8,932 nt of DNA, from NCBI GenBank assembly GCA_039920165.1, contig JBDSEG010000019.1, positions 1-8,932 of the forward strand. Reading direction: 5' to 3'. Under the pieces are notes generated by a model that saw only the letters and a list, made by a program, of their open reading frames with translations, was not told the DNA's origin and did no database searches. Each line of letters starts with the position of its first letter. Position 1 is the first letter of the stretch. Positions 1 to 6,197 of the stretch are shown in pieces. Position numbers and translations under genes: made by a program. This DNA comes from JBDSEG01 sp039920165. Lineage in GTDB: Bacteria; Pseudomonadota; Gammaproteobacteria; Burkholderiales; Burkholderiaceae_C.

Positions 1-712
1 GCGAGCCGGCGACGCCGCCGGTCGCGCTCGCAAGCGCGTGCTCGAAGGCAGCCGCATCGAGCGCCATGATCTCGTCGGCGCGCAAATTTGCAAGCGACCA
101 GACGAGCGCGTACGAATGTCCGTCGCGCGGAGAATCGAACGGCAGCAGCGCGAGCACGCCGTCCGACGTAAACCACTGGCGCGCCACGCCGGCGTGGGCG
201 CGGTCGCTGACGAGCCGCGCGGCGATCGCGCTTTGCCGGTAATCGACGCGCCGCAGCGGCACGCCGAGGCGCTCGCGCGTCTGCGAATCCCGGCCTTCGC
301 AGAGGGCGGTCAGCGGCGCCGCGACGTCTTCGTCGACGCGCGTGATGTGCGGGGCAAAGCGGACCGCCGTCGCGAGCTCGCGTTCGAGCAGCGCCGCATC
401 GGTGATCCAGGCCAGTTCGCCGACCCGCTGCTGCCAGGCCGAGAACTCGATGCTCGATCCGGCCGCGTCGCCGTGCACCTGCATCTCGTGGACCGCGGTG
501 CGCGCCGAGACCGGCAGCGAGTCCCAGACCCTGAGCTCGCTCAGCAGCGCGACTGACGCGGCGTTCAGCGCGAAGGCGCGAACGTCGTCACGCGCTTGCG
601 ATTGGGGTGCGGTATCGCGCAACACCACCCGCAGGCCGCCACGCGCCAGCGCGAGCGCCAGGCTCGTACCGACGATGCCTGTGCCGCGCACGAGCACGTC
701 TGCCTTGTTCAT
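1..712 (-). CDS. UbiH/UbiF/COQ6-family FAD-dependent monooxygenase (3' end outside window)
   Basis: The frame is open from an ATG at 712 to the window edge, giving 237 residues of a family that is usually about 380-400 long. Members hydroxylate the aromatic ring of ubiquinone precursors, using FAD and a reduced pyridine nucleotide, at the inner face of the membrane. Visible motifs: a Rossmann dinucleotide-binding GTGIVG at residues 10-15; DVRAFALN at 43-50, matching the family's D-x-R-x-x-A-L-s stretch; the middle motif at 139-144 reading EGRDSQ, where most relatives have DG; then YRQSAIAA and an HAGVA...F...G.LALLPF segment typical of UbiH. The second FAD motif (GD near residue 290) would lie to the left of the window. 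The start is chosen because it places the Rossmann strand at residues 5-9, and there is no upstream alternative. Which ring position it acts on (UbiH, UbiF, UbiI, UbiL or UbiM type) cannot be told from this fragment, so no symbol is given. Confidence 0.88.
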   Translation of the reverse strand, partial: MNKADVLVRGTGIVGTSLALALARGGLRVVLRDTAPQSQARDDVRAFALNAASVALLSELRVWDSLPVSARTAVHEMQVHGDAAGSSIEFSAWQQRVGELAWITDAALLERELATAVRFAPHITRVDEDVAAPLTALCEGRDSQTRERLGVPLRRVDYRQSAIAARLVSDRAHAGVARQWFTSDGVLALLPFDSPRDGHSYALVWSLANLRADEIMALDAAAFEHALASATGGVAGS

Positions 713-720
713 GGCGGTCG

Positions 721-726
721 ATTGTA
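721..726 (-). promoter_or_regulatory. Candidate -10 box (TACAAT) for the FAD monooxygenase, leaderless spacing
   Basis: Read on the minus strand, TACAAT differs from the sigma-70 consensus TATAAT by one base. It lies only 8 nt before the ATG at 712, so a normal start point 6-9 nt downstream would fall on or next to the A of the ATG. No convincing -35 hexamer is seen 16-18 nt upstream, and no Shine-Dalgarno fits in the space. Sequence pattern only. Confidence 0.42.
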
Positions 727-762
727 GGGAGCCGGGGTCTCGGCGCCGGTGCGGCGGGCAGG

Positions 763-768
763 CACAAT
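763..768 (+). promoter_or_regulatory. Candidate -10 box (CACAAT) for the asmA-like gene
   Basis: CACAAT is an AT-rich island in very GC-rich DNA, 22 nt before the first possible ATG (791). It would give a 5' leader of roughly 15-20 nt. No clear -35 is visible. It faces away from the TACAAT box at 721-726, so two promoters would sit back to back with about 36 bp between their -10 boxes. Confidence 0.33.
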
Positions 769-790
769 TCCGCTCCCTGCGCCGCTGCCG

Positions 791-3199
791 ATGATGTCTT
801 TTCCCCTCTCCGTCTGGATTCGCCGGCTCCTCGTCGTGTTCGCCGGCCTGCTGCTGATCGTGGGCATCGCCGTGGCGTTGTTCGCGAGCCGCTTCGACGC
901 GAATGCCTACAAGGGCCTGGCGATCGACTGGATGCAGACGCACCGCCATCGCGTGCTCGCGATCGACGGGCCGGTCGAGTTGTCGGTGTGGCCGCGCTTG
1001 GCGCTGAAGGTGTCGCGGCTCACCCTGAGCGAAGTCGGCGGCGCGGCGACTTTTTTATCGATCGACGATGCCGCGTTCGCGGTTGCCGTGTGGCCGCTGC
1101 TGCGTGGCGACGTAACGATCGGCCGGGTCGATGCGCGTGGCGTGCGGCTCTCGCTCGAGCGCGACGCCAAGGGCCGGCGCAATATCGACGACCTGCTCGC
1201 GCCGGTCACACCGACGACGCCCGAGACGGCCAGCGGCGCAGCGCCCGCCAGGCCGCTGCGCATCGACGTGAGCGGCATCGCGCTGGCCGATTTCCGCGTC
1301 CGCATCAAGGACGCGCAGGCCGGCATTGACGGCGAGCTGCTTGTCAAGGAGTTCGACAGCGGGCGCATCGCCAGCGGCGTCGAGACCAAGGTCAGGCTCG
1401 CCGCGCAAATCGTCCTGCGCACGCCGGCCATCCAGGGCGACCTGTCGGGCAGCGCGCGCCTCACGCCGACCTTCGATGGCGCCGGCAGCGGGCTGCGGCT
1501 CGCGGACATGAGCCTCGGTTTCAAGGGCGACGCGCTGAATGCGAGCGCCATCGATGCGGGCGTCAAGGGTGTGCTCGGCTGGGATATGGGCACCGGCGCG
1601 ATCGATGCGCAGGCGTTTCGCGTCGTGCTCGATGCCAACACGGCCGGGCTGAAGCTCGCCGGCTCCTCCCTGGCCATCGACCGCTTCGGGTTCGATCCGC
1701 AGCGCAAGACGCTCGCGATTCAGGAGCTGAAGCTGCGCGTGCGCGGCACGCAGTCCGCGCAGCCGCTCGAATTCGACCTCGACTGGCCGGCACTCGACGT
1801 GAAGGCGAATGCGCTCACCGGCAGCGCGCTCAGCGGTCGCTACAGCCGCGGCGGCGTCTTGGCCGTCAGCGCGAGCTTCAAGAGCGGCGCCCCGGCCGGC
1901 AGCTTCGAGGCGCTGCGCATCCCGGCGTTCGAGGCCACGCTGCGCAGCGACAGCGCGGCGCGCAAGCTCGCCGGAACGCTGCGCGCCGATCTCGGCCTGG
2001 ACCCGCAGCGCAAGACGCTCGTCATGAACCCGCTCGACCTGCGCGCCAGCATTTCCGAGAACGGACGCAAGCCGGTCGAGGTCGCACTGGCCGGCCGCGC
2101 AAATGCGGCGCTGTCGACGCTCGGCTGGGCGCTCGCCGGGCGGTTGAACGGCCAGGGCGTCAACCTCGACGGCCAGGCCGATCTGGCCGGCGCGACGCCG
2201 CTGGTCAAGGCGCAGGCGCGCTTCGATGCGCTCGACCTGAATGCCTTCCTCCCCGAGGGCGCGTCGGCGCCGACTCCCGGCAAGCCGGCCGTCGACGCGC
2301 CGATCGACCTGTCGATCTTGCGCAGCGTCAACGGCAGCTTCGGCCTGCGTGCCGCGACGCTCACGGTGCGCCAGTACCGCATCGCCGATGCGCGGGTGGA
2401 TGCGGTGCTCGACGCCGGCATGTTGCGCGTCAACCATCTGCAGGGCAAGGTCTGGGGCGGCAGCGTCGAGGGCAGTGCGTTCGCAGATTCGCGCGCCAGC
2501 CGGATCGCGGTCAAGGCAGTGGCGAGCGGGGTCGATGTGAATGCGCTGCTGCGCGAGGTGGCCGGCAAGGATCTGCTCGAAGGCCGAGGCCGACTCGCGG
2601 TGGATGTGGACAGCGCCGGTCGCAGCACCGCCGAACTCAAGTCGCGCCTGCGCGGCAGCGCCTCGTTGCAACTTCGCGACGGCGCGGTGAAGGGCATCAA
2701 CCTCGCGCAGCGCTTTCGACAGGCGCGCGCCGCGCTGACCCAGCGCACCGACCATGCATTCAAGGCGAGTCAGGCCGAAAAGACCGATTTCTCCGAGCTG
2801 AATGCGAGCTTCCAGATCGCCGATGGCGTGGCGCGCAACAGCGACCTCGACCTGAAAAGTCCTTTCCTGCGCCTGGCCGGCCAGGGCGCGGCCGATATCG
2901 GCCACAACCGCATCGACTACACCGCGCGCGCGACCGTCACCGATACCACCAAGGGCCAGGACGGCGCCGATCTGGCGGCGCTGCGCGGCCTGACCGTTCC
3001 GGTGCGTCTGACCGGACCGTTCGAGGCGATCGACTGGAAGATCGAATGGTCTGGCGTGGCCGCGGCGCTGGTGCGCAACCAGCTCGAGGACAAGATCAAG
3101 GAACGCCTGGGCCTGAAGCCCGGCAACTCGCCTCAACCCGGCCAGGGCACGTCGAACAAGGACGCGTTGCGCGACGCCCTGAAAGGGCTTTTCAAATGA
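791..3199 (+). CDS. AsmA family protein (membrane-anchored, RBG-type lipid-handling protein)
   Basis: This gives 802 residues from ATG 791; ATG 794, the next codon, is equally possible, and there is no clear Shine-Dalgarno. An in-frame GTG at 749 would add a proline-rich tail before the membrane anchor and is rejected. Residues about 11-31 form one hydrophobic segment preceded by RR, a signal anchor leaving the rest in the periplasm. The AsmA N-terminal signature follows: D-x-x-x-Y-K at about 36-41, then IDGPVELSVWPRLALKVSRL and IDDAAFAVAVWPLLRGDV. The middle is long alternating beta-type sequence with a repeated DPQRKTL at 302 and 404. The C-terminal AsmA domain spans about 581-775 (VDVNALLREVAGKDLLEGRG; LRGSASLQLRDGAVKGINL; then LAALRGLTVPVRLTGPFE). 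AsmA-like proteins are thought to form repeating beta-groove bridges or assist phospholipid and outer-membrane assembly; the exact role here is inferred. It overlaps the next gene by 4 bp. Some family members run past 1000 residues; this is a mid-length one. Confidence 0.9.
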   Translation: MMSFPLSVWIRRLLVVFAGLLLIVGIAVALFASRFDANAYKGLAIDWMQTHRHRVLAIDGPVELSVWPRLALKVSRLTLSEVGGAATFLSIDDAAFAVAVWPLLRGDVTIGRVDARGVRLSLERDAKGRRNIDDLLAPVTPTTPETASGAAPARPLRIDVSGIALADFRVRIKDAQAGIDGELLVKEFDSGRIASGVETKVRLAAQIVLRTPAIQGDLSGSARLTPTFDGAGSGLRLADMSLGFKGDALNASAIDAGVKGVLGWDMGTGAIDAQAFRVVLDANTAGLKLAGSSLAIDRFGFDPQRKTLAIQELKLRVRGTQSAQPLEFDLDWPALDVKANALTGSALSGRYSRGGVLAVSASFKSGAPAGSFEALRIPAFEATLRSDSAARKLAGTLRADLGLDPQRKTLVMNPLDLRASISENGRKPVEVALAGRANAALSTLGWALAGRLNGQGVNLDGQADLAGATPLVKAQARFDALDLNAFLPEGASAPTPGKPAVDAPIDLSILRSVNGSFGLRAATLTVRQYRIADARVDAVLDAGMLRVNHLQGKVWGGSVEGSAFADSRASRIAVKAVASGVDVNALLREVAGKDLLEGRGRLAVDVDSAGRSTAELKSRLRGSASLQLRDGAVKGINLAQRFRQARAALTQRTDHAFKASQAEKTDFSELNASFQIADGVARNSDLDLKSPFLRLAGQGAADIGHNRIDYTARATVTDTTKGQDGADLAALRGLTVPVRLTGPFEAIDWKIEWSGVAAALVRNQLEDKIKERLGLKPGNSPQPGQGTSNKDALRDALKGLFK
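3176..3192 (+). promoter_or_regulatory. Terminator-like hairpin with T4 tract at the asmA/MOSC junction
   Basis: GCCCT (3176-3180), loop GAA, AGGGC (3184-3188) and TTTT (3189-3192) form a perfect 5-bp stem followed by four T residues, ending 3 nt before the MOSC start codon. The AAAGGG that could serve as the MOSC ribosome-binding site lies in the loop and 3' arm. The bases also encode the conserved-looking AsmA tail (ALKGLF), so the structure may be incidental. If functional, ribosomes finishing AsmA would open it and enable MOSC translation. Confidence 0.3.
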
Positions 3200-4137
3200 G
3201 CCATGCCGCGGGCGATGTCGAGGTCCGGCTCGCTGGGCTGCGCGTGCATCCGATCAAGTCTTGCGCCGGCATCGAGGTCGACTCGGCGCTCGTGATCGAG
3301 ACCGGGCTCGAATTCGACCGCGCCTGGATGGTCGTCGATGGCGAGGGCCGCTTCGTCTCGCAGCGCCGGTTGCCGCGCATGGCGCTGGTGCACACCGCCT
3401 TCCGGCATGGCGATCTCGTGCTGCGCGCGCCCGGCATGCTCGCGCTGCACCTGTCGCTCGACACCGTCGAGACGCCGGTGCGCGTGCACGTCTGGGACGA
3501 CGAGGTCGCGGCCTTCGATATGGGCGACCTGTGCGCGCAGTGGTTCAGCGACTTCCTCGGCGGTCCGCCGCCGGGCCGCCCCAACGCGGACACGCCTCCG
3601 CGGGGGGCCGACGCCGCAGGCGTCTTGGGGGTCGACTTCCGGCTCCGCGTCGTGCGCTTCGACCCCGACCAGCACCGCCTCAGCGCGCGTTCCTGGACCG
3701 GCGCGATCGAGGCCGAGAATGCGTTTGCCGATGCCTTCCCGCTGCTCGTCGCGAGCACCGCCTCGCTCGCCGAAGTGAACCTGCGCCTGCACGACCGCGG
3801 CCATGCGCCGGTCGCGATGGAGCGCTTCCGGCCCAACCTCGTGCTCGACGGCCTGGCCGCGCACGACGAGGACCATCTCGACGAGATCGTCTTCGACGCC
3901 GAGGGCGGCCCGGTCCGCATCAAGCTCGTCAAACCCTGCGGGCGCTGCTCGATCCCGGATGTCGACCCAGCGACCGGCATTCAGGGCGATGGCGTCGGCG
4001 CAGTGCTCGCTGCCTACCGCGCCGACGCGCGCATCGACGGCCAGTTCAGCTTCGGCATGAACGCGGTGATTGTCGAGGGGGCCGAGCGCGTGCTTCGGGT
4101 CGGGATGGCGGGACGGGCGTCGTATCGATTCGATTGA
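3196..4137 (+). CDS. MOSC domain-containing protein (MOSC N-terminal barrel plus MOSC domain)
   Basis: This encodes 313 residues. The start ATG 3196 overlaps the AsmA stop (ATGA), and the homologous sequence begins soon after (LAGLRVHPIKSCAGIEVDSA), so longer starts inside asmA are not needed. Residues about 9-120 match the MOSC N-terminal beta-barrel domain (VHPIKSC, GLEFDRAWMVVD, FVSQR). Residues about 150-305 match the MOSC domain: FADAFPLLVAS, the strongly conserved FRPNLVLDG, then KPCGRC at 246-251 with Cys248 and Cys251, followed by DVDPATG. A cysteine in this CxRC region holds the molybdenum or a sulfane sulfur in mARC and Moco sulfurase relatives. E. coli YcbX has the same two domains plus a C-terminal 2Fe-2S ferredoxin domain, which is absent here, so electrons would need a separate partner. 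Likely role: N-hydroxylated compound reduction or Moco/sulfur transfer (inferred). Residues 128-146 are an odd low-complexity insert encoded by a palindromic DNA element. Confidence 0.9.
   Translation: MSHAAGDVEVRLAGLRVHPIKSCAGIEVDSALVIETGLEFDRAWMVVDGEGRFVSQRRLPRMALVHTAFRHGDLVLRAPGMLALHLSLDTVETPVRVHVWDDEVAAFDMGDLCAQWFSDFLGGPPPGRPNADTPPRGADAAGVLGVDFRLRVVRFDPDQHRLSARSWTGAIEAENAFADAFPLLVASTASLAEVNLRLHDRGHAPVAMERFRPNLVLDGLAAHDEDHLDEIVFDAEGGPVRIKLVKPCGRCSIPDVDPATGIQGDGVGAVLAAYRADARIDGQFSFGMNAVIVEGAERVLRVGMAGRASYRFD
3579..3630. repeat. 52-bp palindromic element inserted in frame within the MOSC gene
   Basis: The stretch begins CCCCAA (3579-3584) and ends TTGGGG (3625-3630), a 6-bp terminal inverted repeat. 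Inside are two further perfect stems: CGCGGA/TCCGCG (3585-3590 with 3597-3602, loop of 6) and GACGCC/GGCGTC (3610-3615 with 3619-3624, loop GCA). A C4/G4 pairing (3579-3582 with 3603-3606) can extend the first stem. It encodes roughly PNADTPPRGADAAGVLG at MOSC residues 129-145, between the two domains, where I expect homologs to have only a short link. GC-rich palindromes of this look, with runs of C/G and TTGGGG ends, occur between genes in Burkholderiales genomes. Membership of such a family is inference from memory. Confidence 0.55.
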
Positions 4138-4178
4138 ACGGCTGATTCGTTACGACGGTTAAGCGCGACGAAGTTGCC

Positions 4179-4276
4179 GGACGCGAAGGCGCGAAGGACG
4201 CGAATGACGCCAAGAGAAATTCTTGAGCCCATTTTCGCCTTTGCGATCTTTGCGTCCCCTTCGCGCCTTTGCGTCC
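4179..4276. repeat. Long imperfect inverted repeat in the gap between the MOSC and EamA genes
   Basis: The gap 4138-4319 contains no supported gene. The outer arms 4179-4197 and 4258-4276 are complementary over 19 positions with a single G-T wobble. Both consist of GACGC(G/A)AAGGCGCGAAG-type units. Pairing continues imperfectly inward (4198-4214 with about 4241-4257; about 12 of 17 positions agree), and a small hairpin CAAGA/TCTTG (4211-4215 with 4221-4225) sits near the centre. The base style (many GCGAAG, TTTGCG) is unlike the flanking genes. Repeats of this GCGAAGG/CTTTGCG kind are scattered between genes in many bacteria. As RNA it would be a strong hairpin and might stop or attenuate transcription between the two genes, although no U tract follows. 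Confidence 0.7.
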
Positions 4277-4319
4277 AGAAATTCCCCTCCGAACATTCCC
4301 GACCTCACCCGACCACCTC

Positions 4320-5246
4320 ATGCACCGCCTATCCAACTGGCAACTCTTCGCGATCTGCGTCATCACCTGGGGAACGACCTGGTATGCGATCACGCTGCAG
4401 CTCGGGGCGACCTCGCCCGAGGTCGGGGTCGCGCTGCGCTTCGCCCTGGCCGGTGCGCTGGTGCTCGGCTACTGCGCTGCGCGCGGGCTGCGTCTGTGGT
4501 TCGATGCGCGCACCTTCGGCCGGCTCTTCTTCCAGGGCGCGTTCATGTACGGCGTGTCGTACCTGTGCATCTACCACGCGGAAAAATATCTGGTGTCGGG
4601 GCTCGTCGCGGTCGGCTATTCGGCCTCGCCGTTGATCACCGGCCTGGGTGCGCAGTGGCTTTTCGGGCAGCGGGTCGACCGGCGCTTTCTCGCCGGCGGC
4701 GTGCTCGGCCTGGCCGGCGTCGCACTCATCTTCTCGCCCGAGATCCGCAAGGCCGGTGATTCGGCCGATGCCTTGCTCGGCGCCGGCTTCACGGTTGCCT
4801 CGGTGCTCCTGTCGGCGGTTGGCAGCCTGGCCGCAAGCCGAAACCAGACGCGCGGCCTGCCGTTCTGGCCCTCGCTCGGCTGGGGCATGCTGAGCGGCGC
4901 GGCGGTGTGCGCCATCGCAGGGCTGTGGCAGGGAACCGGCTTGGCACTGCCGACCGGGGCGGTTTGGTGGGGCGCGCTGCTGTACCTGGCGCTGGCCGGA
5001 TCGGTGCTCACTTTCGCGTGCTACCTGACGCTGCAAGACCGCATCGGCCCCGGTCCGGCCGGCACCATCGGCGTGATGACGCCGCTGCTTGCTCTCGGCG
5101 TCTCGACGCTGCTCGAAGGCTACCGCCCCGACGCGCTCACCGCCCTCGGCGTCGCGCTGGCGATCGCCGGCAATGCGCTCATGCTGCGGCGTCGCGCGTC
5201 GGCGCTGCCGTCTGCGGCGCCCCGGGGCGCGCCGGCAAAGGGATGA
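4320..5246 (+). CDS. EamA/DMT-superfamily transporter (10 TM)
   Basis: This encodes 308 residues from ATG 4320. The same frame runs upstream to a TTG at 4269, but that would add a hydrophilic proline-rich tail encoded partly by the inverted repeat, so the ATG is preferred; no good Shine-Dalgarno is seen. Ten hydrophobic segments can be placed at roughly 7-27, 35-53, 66-86, 90-113, 120-138, 148-168, 181-199, 212-232, 240-262 and 266-285, forming the two five-helix EamA repeats. Family marks include ITWGTTWYAI in TM1, a VALRFALAG stretch in TM2, SASPLITGLGA before a charged QRVDRR loop, and PAGTIGVMTPLLALG with LLEG in the second repeat. These are inner-membrane metabolite exporters (amino acids and similar small molecules in characterised cases); the substrate here is unknown. 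The cytoplasmic tail (about 287-308, basic and Ala/Pro-rich) is encoded by DNA that also encodes the pirin C-terminus on the other strand. Confidence 0.9.
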   Translation: MHRLSNWQLFAICVITWGTTWYAITLQLGATSPEVGVALRFALAGALVLGYCAARGLRLWFDARTFGRLFFQGAFMYGVSYLCIYHAEKYLVSGLVAVGYSASPLITGLGAQWLFGQRVDRRFLAGGVLGLAGVALIFSPEIRKAGDSADALLGAGFTVASVLLSAVGSLAASRNQTRGLPFWPSLGWGMLSGAAVCAIAGLWQGTGLALPTGAVWWGALLYLALAGSVLTFACYLTLQDRIGPGPAGTIGVMTPLLALGVSTLLEGYRPDALTALGVALAIAGNALMLRRRASALPSAAPRGAPAKG

Positions 5247-6126
5247 AGTCCGACTCGCCGGGGACGGGGTCGAAGCCGCGGCCGGTCGCCTGCGCGGTCT
5301 TGCCCTCGGTCGTCATGGCGAGCCAGTCGGCCTCGGCCTGCGCCAGGCGCTCTTTGCGGCTCGCGACGAAATTCCAGGCCAGCAGGCGCGGACCGAGCGA
5401 CGTGCCGCCGACGAGCGCGATGCGCGCGCCGCGCGGCGCGTGCACCCGCACCGCTGCCGCCGCCGGCAGCAGCGCCATGCTGAACGCGGGAACCGGCACG
5501 GCGTCGATCGCGTAGTCGTTGTCGATGCCGTAGAGCGCGGCTTCGTCGGCGAGCGGCGGCAAATCGAGCGTCGCGCCCGGCGCGAGCCGCAGATCGAGAT
5601 AGACCGCGGGCGACGCCGTTCGCACCGGCGACGCGAGTCCGAAGGCCGAGCCGACCAGCACGCGCACCTGCGCAGCTTCGATCCGCGTCTCGGGAATATC
5701 GGCCGCCGGCGTGTGCGCGAAGCTCGGCGCATCTTCCTCATGCTCGGCCGGCAGCGCGACCCACAGCTGCAGGCCGTGGCTGCGTCGCGTCACGCCGCGC
5801 AGATCGTCGGGCGTGCGCTCCGAGTGGACGATGCCGCGCCCGGCGCTCATCCAGTTGATCGCGCCCGGCTCGATGCGCTGCACCGTGCCGAGCGAGTCGC
5901 GGTGCATCATCGCGCCCTCGTACAGGTAGGTGACCGTCGCCAGTCCGATGTGCGGATGCGGCCGCACGTCGAAGCTGTCACCCGGCCCGGCCGTGACGGG
6001 ACCGAAATGGTCGAAGAAGACGAACGGCCCGACCGCACGCGCCTGCGCCGACGGCAGGAGGCGGCGCACCGTGAACCCGCCGCCCAGGTCCTTGGCATTC
6101 GGGGCGAGAAGCTGGAGTGTGGACAT
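5179..6126 (-). CDS. Pirin family protein (cupin-type metal-binding)
   Basis: This encodes 315 residues from ATG 6126 (MSTLQLLAPNAKDLG). The frame is open much further upstream because of high GC, but upstream sequence overlaps the lipoprotein gene antiphase and has no pirin similarity. The pirin N-domain is clear: FVFFDHFGP at 35-43; HPH with His57 and His59; then GLATVTYLYEG; and SAGRGIVHSE with His101 and Glu103. The four residues match the metal ligands (3 His, 1 Glu) of pirins such as human PIR and E. coli YhhW. The C-terminal cupin half includes YLDLRLAPGA, LVGGTSLGPRLLAWNFVAS and the usual terminal WNFV.S+.ER motif. Bacterial pirins have quercetinase-type or regulatory roles; no specific substrate is suggested here. 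The Ala/Pro/Thr-rich last 23 or so residues overlap the end of the EamA gene by 68 bp, tail to tail. No Shine-Dalgarno is seen. Confidence 0.93.
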   Translation of the reverse strand: MSTLQLLAPNAKDLGGGFTVRRLLPSAQARAVGPFVFFDHFGPVTAGPGDSFDVRPHPHIGLATVTYLYEGAMMHRDSLGTVQRIEPGAINWMSAGRGIVHSERTPDDLRGVTRRSHGLQLWVALPAEHEEDAPSFAHTPAADIPETRIEAAQVRVLVGSAFGLASPVRTASPAVYLDLRLAPGATLDLPPLADEAALYGIDNDYAIDAVPVPAFSMALLPAAAAVRVHAPRGARIALVGGTSLGPRLLAWNFVASRKERLAQAEADWLAMTTEGKTAQATGRGFDPVPGESDFIPLPARPGAPQTAAPTRDAAA

Positions 6127-6163
6127 GGCGTGCGTGCGCAGACGGTGCAGTGATGGCGCGTCC

Positions 6164-6169
6164 AGTTTA
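6164..6169 (-). promoter_or_regulatory. Candidate -10 box (TAAACT) before pirin
   Basis: On the minus strand TAAACT lies 37 nt upstream of the pirin ATG in an otherwise very GC-rich 71-bp gap after the lipoprotein stop codon. It would give a leader of about 30 nt and allow pirin to be transcribed independently of the lipoprotein. No good -35 is seen. Confidence 0.28.
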
Positions 6170-6179
6170 GGCCGCACCG

Positions 6180-6193
6180 CGCCGTCCGGCGCC
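6180..6193. other. Small GC-rich hairpin just after the lipoprotein gene
   Basis: GCGCC, loop GTCC, GGCGC: a 5-bp stem starting a few bases beyond the lipoprotein stop codon. It lacks a T tract on the minus strand, so it is at best a weak or factor-dependent stop, or a simple 3'-end stabilising structure. Confidence 0.25.
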
Positions 6194-6197
6194 GCCC

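Noticed and set aside
38..556. Plus-strand ORF opposite the FAD monooxygenase
   Set aside because: Arg-rich composition and no motif; the minus strand carries a good Rossmann motif and UbiH-family signatures through the same bases.
1055..3136. A 693-codon minus-strand ORF opposite asmA
   Set aside because: It is a GC-bias shadow: Arg/Ala/Gln-rich with no recognisable domain, while the plus strand encodes a clear AsmA protein with TM anchor and family motifs.
4269..4319. TTG start extending the EamA transporter by 17 residues
   Set aside because: It would be encoded within the inverted repeat arm and place a Pro-rich tail before TM1; ATG 4320 gives the usual family start.
4138..4319. Possible small RNA or CRISPR-like array from the repeated GCGAAGG units
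   Set aside because: The units are short, degenerate and in inverted orientation, without regular spacers; no promoter is evident. Best described as an inverted repeat.
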